From assembly GCA_949825045.1 (NCBI GenBank), contig OX463824.1, positions 28,738,001 to 28,802,000 of the forward strand: a stretch of DNA of 64,000 nucleotides, in the 5' to 3' direction. The notes under the pieces were generated by a model. The model had not been told where the DNA came from. It searched no databases and worked only from the letters and a program-made list of their open reading frames with translations. Position numbers and translations under genes: made by a program. The stretch comes from Argyresthia goedartella (taxonomy: Eukaryota; Arthropoda; Insecta; Lepidoptera; Argyresthiidae). Shown here in pieces: positions 25,401 to 37,400 of this stretch (its first letter is position 1; each line of letters starts with the position of its first letter).

Positions 25401-28400
25401 ACAAAAATATAACTAGTTACTAAGGACGTTTTATTTCAATAAAACGCACTGATAAAAACCAAATTCCGGTTGGGATGATCTAATGATTCTATAAGGATTG
25501 GAACCCCAAAAGTCTTAACTATAAGTCAAAACTACAGTAGGATTCTGCAGACCTTTTTTATAACAATAAATTTTTGTAATTAATTAAAAATACTATGATA
25601 TAACAAAAAAGACACCTCAACATAAAACAAAACAAACCAGCAGAGAAATTAATATAAATAGATATAATTTTCTGATTGGATGAACGACTTCGATTATGAC
25701 AGGAGGAGGAGGAGCGGGGTGGACAGTGTGATGCGAAACAATACTTCCAACTTCCATATCACAGTTAGAATCAGAACTATTTTCTGGTGTATCACCGTCA
25801 GAGTTTTCATGAACGGTGATTACAAAACTAGCCATATAATTTTTCAACTCAGGTTCGTGTTTTCGGTACTCGTTTTCGCATTTGATGGCGTGGTCACATA
25901 CTTTGGCCCAAACATCGGAACCAATCATATTAACCTTTTCCTGTACCAATTGTTTCACAGTAGTCATATTCATACTGATGTTTCTTTTGGATACGTATCC
26001 CTTTATTTGAGACCATATGTTTTCAATCGGATTGAAATCAGGATGATATGATGGCAATCTTAGTACGCTGTGTCCATATTCGTTCATAAGTTTATCTATA
26101 GAGTATTCTACAAAGTCTTGTTTGTACTTGCAAATAATTTCATATATTTCAAGTTTTGTTAATGTCGGATCAATCGGAACGTTATGTTTGGATAGCCAAT
26201 CAATCATGTCTTGCTTCCTGGTATTTGAATTAGGAGGTTTTTCTACGTACTTATTATGATATACAGCATTATCTACTACTAGTACCGAATGTGGAGCTAA
26301 GTTTGGAATGAGTTGATTACGAAGCCATTTTTCATAGTTTTCATTGTTCATCGCGTTGTGATAGTCACCTGTTTTATCAGTAGACTGATACATTAACAAT
26401 GCCCCAGGTATAAACCCCTTTCTACTACCAGCGTGCACTATTATAAGACGTTGTCCTTTAGAAATTAACTGTTTCACTCCGTTTTCTGACGAGTCAGCCC
26501 AGCTTTTACCTGCCAAATGTGAGGTATGGATGTATGTTTCATCCATATAAACAATCTCTCTCCCTTGCAATCTGTACTTTTTTATCGCGGCTAAAAACTT
26601 TACTCTTTTTAAACGAACATCATCTTTCTCGATAAGTAATTTTCTGTTGTTTTCAACTTTTTTATACCGAAATCCCATTTTTCTAAGAATTTTTCTTAGC
26701 GTAAAGTCACATCCCTTAAAATTTATGGCTTCGGATAACTTGGACTTCAGGGCTTTAATTGTAGGTACTTGTTTGTATATCAAATGGAAATTATACACTA
26801 ATCGGCGTATAACGTTGTAGTCAAAATCGTCAAGACCTAGACAAAATAATGTATTTGGTCTACCCAACTTTGCCGACTTCGGACTATTGGAGGTGGATTG
26901 ATTTATGTATTCTTTTTGCAATATTTTATTTACTGTTCGTTGAGGAATTCCACTGGCCTCCGAAACTCGTTTTTGGACTTTACAAAAGTAAGCAGTATTC
27001 TTGGTATGTTTGAACTCGAATGATGTCGCATTCCCACCCACACGCAAAATAGGCGCTTTCGTCGTCGAGTTGCGGAAACCAGCCCGTCTTACAATTGACA
27101 ATGGTATGTTTGAATTTATCATTTTCAGTTAAGAAATATAAATAAATATTGAAAATAACTTCGCAGGCTTGCCGATCTAAACGTTTCCCTTTTCTTAGTG
27201 CTTTCGGCATGTCTGTTATAAATTGTTAATGTGAATCGAATAAAATCAATGTTTATTATTAAATTAAAATTAAAATTAAAAATGACAGACAAGAGTGAAA
27301 TGTAAAGTCAAAAAAAATATATAGGTGGCCTGCATTAATACACGAGTCCATGAAGTTTATCACAAAATCTAACATAAATATCAACAAAATATTTCTGTGG
27401 TATTAACTACTCTATATAGATACTTCCTCTTGCAATGCGACCGTTCCCTACGTTGTCTCGATGGGTACTGAGTGCGAGTGAAGTAGTAAGACAAAAACGA
27501 ACATTTCCGAGAAAATACGAAAGGAAAGGATTATTCACTACATCTGTAGAAATGGGAATCTGTAGGCATGGGAATCCGTAAATATGGGAACCAGTAAATA
27601 TGGGAACCAGTAAATATGGGAATCAGTAAATATGGGATTCCGCTAAAACCAAAATATGTACATACGTGTATAATTGAATAAATGTTAGAGGATACTTTTA
27701 CACAACAATGGATGCAGAAAGCTGGAAAGTAAATTAAGCAATTGTGAAATCAATAATTTGTAATGGCAGGTGGTCGGGCGCCTGTGCGCGATGTCTGGCG
27801 GCGCGGGGCTTCTGAGCGCGGGCTCCATCCTCGGGCTGGCGCGGCTCTGTGTCACGCTGCCGCCGTGGCCGCGACATGCTCTCACCACTCTACTGCAGGT
27901 ATGTGCTGCGCAGCAGTGTGCTCGAGGGACTCCGTTGTGCAAGGGAGAACCACTGTTGTAGAAGGACATACGCGACATTTTCTGGCGCAGTTGTACTTTT
28001 GTCATTACTATATTGTGCGACTTTGCACTATGTAGAACTCGGCTCTTCGTATATGACTTAAACTGCTGGATTATTTCAGGCTTGTCACCCTTAAGGTCGC
28101 CTCTGATAGATGTTGATTTGTATGATTTCCGACGGATTTCGTTCTTGGTTTTGACCACTCCAACTACTTTTACTTGTTGTTTATTTATGGGGGCTCACAT
28201 GAGTGAATATAGATGATACCTAGAGGAGTCCAACATTAGGCTCTAAGTACAGGTCGCGCCAAGTTTCTTTGACTTTGTGCGAGTTATCACCTCTCTTTCT
28301 CACCCAATCTTACCCTAAGCGAGAACGAGAAGTCACAGCTCGCTAGAACCTTGGCGCGGACTGTACTAGCGGTAAGGCAATTCCCTACTAACTAGATCCC

Positions 28401-31400
28401 TCCCCAGGATCTTGTGGAGTTCGACCACGCGTCCCCCGCCGCGTCGCCGGAGCCCGGCGGGACGGGCGGGACGGGCGGGGCGGGCGGCGCGGGCTCGTCG
28501 CGGCGCGGGGAGCCGGCGCGGGCGGCAGCGCGCAAGCAGGCCACGGTCGCCGGTACGGAACTGTGGGGGCCGCCCCCCGACCTCGCCTATATGCAGGGTG
28601 TGTGTGTGTGTGTGTGTGCCGACTGCCGACTGCCGGCCGGTGGGTGGCCTAACGCGATGCTGGGAGGTTATGCGGCGATGAGGCTCTTTAGGAAAAGACA
28701 TCAGACGATTTGACACATAGGCACATAAAAGGGGCCTAGAAACCTACAACAACTAATCCTGGGTCATCTTGGACATTCCGCGTAGATATTTTATACGGAA
28801 TGTTAAAGTTGAGTTGAGATTTCTATCCTTGCTTTCTATCCTTTTCTTTCATTGAAGATATATAGTATGTAAACCCTTCTTTTTCCTTTTCCTTACTTAC
28901 TAAAGGATCTGACGTACTCAGTAATGAAGCAATGTTTTACTTGCATTGTGACACTTACTTAACCCACTCACCGGACAGTATACATTGACATATTTTATAG
29001 TTATTAGTAAACTAAATTAACTTTAACTTATAACTCTCTATCAACTATGCTTAACCACCGCCGTATAGTACATAGTATTTCCAAGCGACTAATTCAATGT
29101 CAATGTCAATCATTCCTCACAATATTAGATTTTTTGATGTCTTCACTCACTTCTATAAATAACTTAACAGAGCCTTATCGCACTACACAGGCTGTAACAG
29201 AAATATGTAGTCATATTTGAGGCGGGTTGTTAGGGACATTATTTTGAACAATTTTCATTATGAACCGATTTGATCATAGCATATTTATTTTTCACTTCTC
29301 AATAAATTTTGGGCCGAGCGGTTTTGTATGAAGAAGTCAACAATTAAGTTGCTCTCATCAAAACGGTTTCATAGTAGAAGTTGTTCAGAATGATGTCCCG
29401 AACATCCCCTTTAAATTATCAATTACAACTATCTGTTACAGCCTGAATTACCGTGATGCAGAATAATACCAGTCAATGCGTATCGTGTTTGGCCACGCAC
29501 TGCCATCTCAAAAACTCACATTGTTAAGTAGACAGATAAGTATGCGTGTAGCGAATAAAAATCGAATACACCTAATATGCAGGCATCTATAACATGAGAT
29601 TTACAAATGCTATGTTCCACAGGCATGCTTATCACAAATATATTAGTAGATTAGACACCATCTCTTCACTTTAATCCTATGAGAGGGCGTGTTCCTGGAG
29701 GAGGACAAGTGCCGACGAAGCCAATTTAATCGGAGTCAGAGGCCAAAAATTGTTGAGACCACTGAGGACCATCAGAAATGGAAAGCTGTTATCAAGGTCT
29801 TATGCTCTCCACGGAGTCGGAGGACCCAAAAAGAAGAAGACTTCACTTTCGTCACCATGCATCACATGCTTATCGCAGAATGCGCTCACAAATGTCTGGG
29901 GCCAGAGTAAAGAGTTGTTGACACTGATGTCAGCCATTTGCTAATCCAAAGAATAGTAATATCGTCCATGGATCCCAATTAACAGTTACTGTTGCTGGTG
30001 CTATTTGGGTCTTATCCCCGGGGTCTAGCTTGATATAAACAATTTCAATACCTACCATGAGTATTGAATCTGCTTTTCTACCAAAGCTAAGAAAAAAGCC
30101 CGGCGATACCCGTGTACAGTTTACCATTCCCTTACAGATGTATTGGCGGACAGTTTTGGACTCAATAAGAACCAATCCGGCAATCAATCGGGAAGCCAAT
30201 CAAGTAGCCAGTCCAATAAACCTAGTAAATCTGGTAAGTCGATAGACATTTGTTTTTCAATGCCGCAATATTTTGAAAAAGTATGTCTCTGATAAGATCT
30301 CCACAATAATCTAATTATTCCATTGAAAGATATATCTAAAAAATTAGTCAGTGTGTCTGGCGACCTAAGGGCAGGTTCCTACTTCGCCCAAAGGCTGAGC
30401 ATGGCAATTCAGCAGCAAAATGCGGCCGGCGGGCTGGGGACAATGCCCCAGGCTAGCTTATGTTTCTTAGAAACGTTTTAATGTAACTATTTGTTTGTAA
30501 ACAGTAATAAATAAAGGTTGCATTCATATGCATATTATTCCATTTGCCTATCATAGAAATAAATAGAACACGGTTCTTGCCTGCTATCACCTTGTGAAGT
30601 TTAGTAAATCTGGCCAGAGTGAGGTCCCTTATTTCAGAACATAGTAGACTCTTAGCGTGAATTCACTCCTCATATCTCATCATCGATAGTCGCCTTATAA
30701 TAATAGGGTTGCTTCAAAACTTAGCGACGGTTGGGTTGGCCTCTAGCCCGATACACCATCATCAATCCGAAGTGAGCCAGTATATCTTACTCGAATCCGT
30801 TTAAAGGCCCGTGTCCCTTGGTGGGCTATGTATATTTCATCATCGATTAACCCCACAGACACAAAGAGCATGCAAATCGCCAGCTCCGCGGGGTACCAGC
30901 TGCCGCAGCTGGTGGAGTCCGACGACTCAGAATCCGAGCTGAAGCTGGAACAGTACTTCCTGGACGCTGTCAAGAAGGATTCCAGCAGGAACAAGACACC
31001 CGTGGACCCTAGCGCCAGGTATGCAAACAATAATAAATGCAGACGAATATTTGCAGTTGTTGAGTCATCTGAGTACTGCCAAAACAATGAAAAAGATCTG
31101 CCTCTTATGAGTCATAACTTATGTTATGATCCAGGGTAAAGAAATCAACTAGTGCCTTCGACGAGAACTTCACAGCTAAAAACCTAATCCGTTCTCGTTA
31201 GCCTTCAACTATCCTTTCAACTCTAACCGATTCCTCATCTCCAGCAACATATCAACCTGCATGGACGCGCGTCTCGAGAGCGGCACCGAGGCGAGCAGCG
31301 AAGCCGCCGCGCGCCGCCTGCTGCTCGCCGGCAGCGGAGCCCTGACCGCGGCCATCCGCGCCCCGCCCGTCAGCACGTCGCGGAGCAGCGACGACGCGCC

Positions 31401-34400
31401 CGTCTTCAGAACCACGCCGCCGCTGACGCACACGCTGTATGACGTGTTCCGACATCTGGCGCTGGATTTGAGGAATCAGGTTTGTAGTCTTACTATCTTG
31501 TCTGTTGCACCAAAGGGATTCTGTTCAGAACGGAATTTGCACGTGAGCACGCCGCGAGCGAGCGGCAACGCGCCTGTGAATACCACCGACGTATTCACTG
31601 TATGACGTGTTCCGACGTCTGGCTCTGGATTTGAAGACCCAGTATCATTATCATTTTTAATTCTGAGATATGAGAATTTCAATAGCTGTTGAATAATTGA
31701 CCAATGACATTATTGTGTATTGCTGTAGCCTTATTATGAAATTCTGATATTATTTGACACGAACTGTCTTGTATTAACTTTGGTGACTCGTGTTCTAATT
31801 TGTCGTATTTTTTTCAAAAATGCATCATAAAAAAGCTACTGATTGGTCAATTTTTCAAATGCGATTGAAATTCCTAGATGTTGGAATTAATGATAAGGTT
31901 ACAGGTCTGTTGATAAGCAGTTTGGGTGTACAGAGTAACCGATCTGAACCAAATCTGACTCATCACATATACATACATACATATCACGCTTTTTTCCCGG
32001 AAGAGGGGTATCCAGAGACTAAACTTGCTACGATCCTGGCATACATCTCCCACTTCCTCGACGCCTTCATTCAAGCTCAACAGTTACGGGTACTTCTTGA
32101 TGCTCCTTCACTAACAAACTGCCAATTAGTTCTTTGTAGGTCCTTCTTGAGCGTCCCCCACCGACGGCTCCATTCATAACCACTGTATACAATAGTATAA
32201 ATCCTTTTTTCCATAGCTGCGGTGACGGGCCAGACCAAAAACAAAACGGAGTATTGAATTACCCACTACCGGGTTCTTCACCAACTCGACACAAGAGACT
32301 GGACACACATGTGTCCAGTTGGTGAAACTCAAAATAAGTATCACTTATTATGTCTTCATCTGATTCTGGACATGCCAAGATTTTTAAGCATGTCCACCCA
32401 GAAAAACTTAAATTAAATTACTTTAATGTTTTCGCCAACTGGTCACACATTCGCATTTTACCCGAATTTATGACAATGTACAGTCACGCAGATTAATGTC
32501 TTATTTCACTATCATATAAATAACAATAATATTCTATGTTGATTTTATTGATCTTTATATTATCTTAGTCTTAGTAAAATGATTGTGATACAATTACTTT
32601 AATTATTACTCAAATACTCTCTTTCATATAAATAGTGTTGTTACAGAGTTAAGTTGAATGATTATTGTTTACATTGTGATTTTTTATTGTGAGTCATAGC
32701 GTTTATCCTTGAAAAACACAAAAATACATTTTGCTGAGTTAAATTATGTTTGTCCTTATTTGATTTTTCTGTGATACTCGAAGTGATGATTTTAAATTAG
32801 TAGGTAGTAGGTTTTAAGTTAGAGCTGATAGGGTTTGCTTGCCTGAGGCAGCTTTTTCATGAAATCGCCTCGTTCATTTATTAAATGAGCGTGGCGATTA
32901 TTATGTAACCTTACCCTTTTTTTGCAACAAAGCTGAATGTGTCCAGTTGGCGAAAACATAAAAGTGATTTAATTTAAGTTTCACTATGTGGACACGCTTA
33001 AAAATCTTGGCGTTTCGAGATGACGACATAATAAGTGATAATTTTGAGTTTCACGAACTGGACACATGTGTGTCCAGTCTCTTGTGTCGAGTTGGTGAAG
33101 AACCCGAATTACCGGTGAGCGTAACTGTGTCTCCTCCGCCCCTCTTATGGGAAAAGGCGTGACGCAATTTTGATTTGTTTATTTAATCTGTATTCCAGAA
33201 GGACTGCAGCTACCTGGAGAACGTGGTGACTCTCTGGTTGACGGTGAACGGGTCCGCCTGGGGCGCCAGCTCGTCGTGGTCGCTCGGCGGGCTGTCGCAG
33301 CCGGCGGACGGGCCGCGGGTCCGGCTGGCGTCCGACACCGTGTGCGCTCTGCTCGAGGCTCTGTGCACGTGAGTACAGACATTGTGACCTCTGCGGTGAT
33401 GCCTTATGCTTACAGTACCTCTAACTTTCGGAAATGAACCAATGTGGCCGGTGACGGAGGCCTGTACCGCCTGGCGGAAGACCGAGTGGAATATTCGGAG
33501 CTGACTGCCGACTACCAGTGGAGCGAAGTTAGAAAAAGTAGGAGGCTTACAGTCTCACAAGCGAAAGGTCATGGCCAATGTGGGACAAAATCTTGGGTTT
33601 TGGATGTTTATTTAGTTGTAACCTTGCTGTGTCTAGTTTCCACGACACAGGATATTCTAGTGTGTGGATCAGAAAACACAACAATCAAAAGTATGTTTGA
33701 TACTAATACAACGCAAGTGTCATGTCATTAAAGATAATTCTTTGCATTTCAGACTAGAACATGTGTCATTGAGATGCTGGGTACTGTCGCTGCAGGCTCT
33801 AGCCTGGATTTCATCTCTACCTTTACAGGTAAGTCAAAACGCAACCAAGAATAACAAAAGCTAAACGCCATTCCCATAAGAGCTGTTATTCAAAATACCC
33901 TTTAATATTTCAGACTGAGGGAACCGCACAGACGATGGCTCGTGTGATAATGGAGTGCGAACACTTTGTGCCGGCCATCATCAAGTTTGTGACAATGAAT
34001 GTAACTACAGATGGCGCTGTTGCCACTTCCGAACCTTATCTGGTGAGTTGTGACGCTCGACGAGATTGTGCATAGACACACTCGAATTCCATCCGTCATT
34101 TACTGAATGTTGCTGATGGATTTATTGATGATATCTCTCTTCTGTCACGCAAAATAGTGTTGTGGAATGCTGAATGAATGAGTCAGCATTCCAGTCAGCA
34201 ACATTTCTTTGGTGCCCTCTTTAGCCAGATTAGCATTTTCTATTTCTTGAATTCCCATTGTTTGTATCGCGAAATCCGTTGTTTTCCTTAATTACCTTGG
34301 AGTCGTTTCTCCTACTGAAGTTTATGACGTGTTCGGTTGTGTAGGGCGGCGTGTCGGTGGGCGCGGGCGCGGGCGCGGCGGCAGCGCTGCACACGGTGCT

Positions 34401-37400
34401 GTCGCGCGTGGTGTGCGGGCGCGGCACGGCTGGCGCTGTCGTGTCGCTGCGCATCGTTAGCGGCGTCTGGTGAGTGCATACCATATCTGTACGTTTGTCT
34501 GAGTAGCATGGCCGAGGTGAGTGCGGCGAGGGCCTGGAGTCAGCGGGCGGTGCGGTGCGGTGCGGTGCGGCAGCGCCCGAGAGAACTAGTATTACACTCT
34601 AGTATTAAGAACATGCTAGTGCTGTTCACACGATGCTAGATAATTGCAGTACCATTGCCGTGACTAAGGTGACAACACGTCCGTTTAGTAAAATTAACTG
34701 CATTGGAAAAATAACTCTATTCGACTGAAACAGTTACTTCGGACACTACGCCAATTCGCACTAGACGAATTAGTAGAACACGTGATAGAAAAACGTGACC
34801 AAGGAAGTAACTGCCCATTTTCAATAATTCTTGATACATTTTATGTAGTGATGAATAACGATGTGGCTCGACTTTAGGTGGCGTTCCATACACATTGTTC
34901 TTCACGGTACAATTGTTCGAACTTTAAATTAATCTCGTTAATTAGTTTAGGCATCTTTTATCTTTAATTGCCTCTGAAAACACGTAGGTATTCATAAAAA
35001 TAAAACGCGTTGTCACTGTTTACTAGCCAATCGAAAACTAGCTTAGACGGCCACATGAAGCTAGTTCACAAGCTAGGATAGTGAAATCGGTGGTGGGGGG
35101 TACTACTAGCTCAAAAAATAGAACCCATCCTATTAAACTATCTATCCTATCTTTCTCATTGGCTTACTAGCCAAGAAATGAAGCTAGTTCTCTGTACATG
35201 AAGACAGAGTCACTATCTTGCTAACAATAGCATGCTATCCTAGCTTGAAAAACTAGCCTCATGTAGCTCGAGCACTATGGAAGCTGGCAAGTGGTTCCAC
35301 AACTCTATTAGAACCTGCTAACATGATTGGTTCCGCATTGTTCTTGCAGGTGCAGCTCGCACTGGTCCGGGCCCGCGTACGACGTGCACGCCGCGCTGCT
35401 GCGCGTGGCGCACCCGCTGCTGCAGATGCTGAGCGGCCGCCACGCCGGCCTCGCTGTCACGCTGCTGGGCTCTGTCGGTGAGTATGGGTCAGGACAGGAG
35501 CAGGGTCGGTGCAGTGCCGCATCGACTTTAGGGTATACGGCATAAGATTTTTGCGATGCGACACCGCAACGCAGTAATATGGCCCTGCCCAAACTGAAAG
35601 GGACTGCAAATTTTCGAAAAGTGACAGTTTAGCCGTACAATAAATTCGAACTGCATTGATTTCGCTGTGAATTAGTTGGGCTATTGTGTGGAATAGTAGA
35701 TAGTTAACCATTGGTGGAAAGTGAAATGGGACATTTTCACCCTAGTTATACAATACTTTTTATTCCGACTGTGAGGAAATAGTACGAGTTCGCAAAGGCG
35801 TATATACGAACCGAGAAGTTTACGGCACGATCCGAAGAGGACGAATATAATTTTTCTGCCTGAGAACCCAAAATCAAGCGGCGAAGGTGCTATTTTTAGC
35901 TCAGAAGTCGGAAATGGCATATTTCCCACGAGTTTGCAAAAGTTTATATTTACGAACGGGCCGGAGGCGCGGGTCGTAGCGGGGTGCGTAAATAGTACAT
36001 TATGATACAAGTGTGGTATGTTGGTCATTACACTCGAGTCGGTTTTTAAGCCTGAGCCGAAGGCGAAGGCTTAATGGAGACGAGAAGTGTAATGACCAAT
36101 GCTCAAGTGTTTCATACGACGTTTTTCAACACACTTGCGAGGAAAAGTAAATAAAACTAACGAAATGCAATACTGTGAATAAACTTAACAAACAGAAACC
36201 CATTTAAAAGATGGCGGCCGTAATTTTATTTTTTCGCGCGCTCAGCGCTGCATGCGCGCTCAAGTCTGAGATAAGGGCACCGGCAAAGTAGCTAATCAGC
36301 CACATATTTATAAATTTTGAAATTGGGTATTTATAGGTAAAAATACACCGTCAAAATATAAATACCAACAAGCTAACAAGCAGTTTCATGAATTTTTTTA
36401 ATTATTTATCACATTTTGAATTGAATTTTATATTTACGCAAATAACTACTTAGCTGTTTTCGAAACATTAATACTTCTTGCTAATATTTAAAAAGATATG
36501 TAATGAAAAGGCACTAGTGCGATAATGTAATGTAAAAGGCACGGCATGGGTAATATTCTGCATTATCAGTGTAAATACGCTGTAATAAGACCTACTTTAC
36601 GAGCAGGTGTGTTGAAAAAGCCTTTTCGAACGAGTTCGGAATATAATTTTTCCGCCTGTCAACCCAAAAACAGGAGAGATAAAAAAACGGTTACACTTTC
36701 AAAATTGAGGATTCAATAACTGGCTAAACATTGCCCTAATTATGCCTCTGCCATCTCGCGTGTGGAAACTCGTGACACGATGTTGTTACGCAGTGATACA
36801 GAATCGTTGACTCATTAGTCGCGTTCCCTCCCCCCCAGCCACGTTGTCCGCGTCGTGGATCAACGAGAGCACCGGCGCGCGCGGCAGCGGGACAGCGGCG
36901 GCGGCAGCGGCAGCGGCGGGCGCCGGGGAGGCGGGCTCCGACGTGCGGCTGTCGGGGCTGCTGGCCGACGTGCTGGCGGGCGGCGGCGCGGGGGGCGGGG
37001 GTGCCGCGCGCCGTGCCATGCGTCGCTCCGTGCTGGCGCAGCTGCTGGACTACTGCCGGTGTCTGCTGGCGACCTCGCTGCCGCCGACACCCACTACACA
37101 GGTGACTGCCGTATATTGTTGCACTGATTGTGATTGTCAATATCGTGAATGTCAAAAGGTGTCAATTTCATGAGGCTTTTCAGCAAAATCCCGAATGACC
37201 CAACAACAAAAAAATCCCGAACTTAGTATCGAAACCAGTCCCTACAGATCGTGAGTCCAACGTCAAACCAATTGTGCCACCGACAACTTAAAAGGTGCCG
37301 CGAAATTGCTTTGGTATTTCGCTAATGCAGACATGAAGGCATATTAAAACACGTCTCTTGGACCCCCTTTAATGTATAAAATCTCGTGTTATGGTTTGTT

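Larger units (their letters stand above)
25178..27546 (-). mobile_element. DD82E (Sailor-like) Tc1/mariner-superfamily transposon
   Basis: 2,369 bases between TA dinucleotides (25176-25177 and 27547-27548). Terminal inverted repeats are identical for the first 25 bases ('cagatgtagtgaataatcct' onward) and continue imperfectly to about 44. It contains one long transposase frame on the minus strand. TA target, IS630/Tc1/mariner-type DDE motifs and the DxE spacing place it in the group called DD82E/Sailor. It sits in intron 16 of Bruce, antisense to it. Confidence 0.85.

Noticed and set aside
29689..29910. Possible coding exon or LINE fragment (73 codons)
   Set aside because: No recognisable motif; phases of exons 18 and 19 join directly, leaving no room for it in Bruce.
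31529..31642. Alternative (mutually exclusive) version of exon 21
   Set aside because: No donor GT after the final CAG and the upstream part has frame-shifting deletions; a decayed duplicate fits better.
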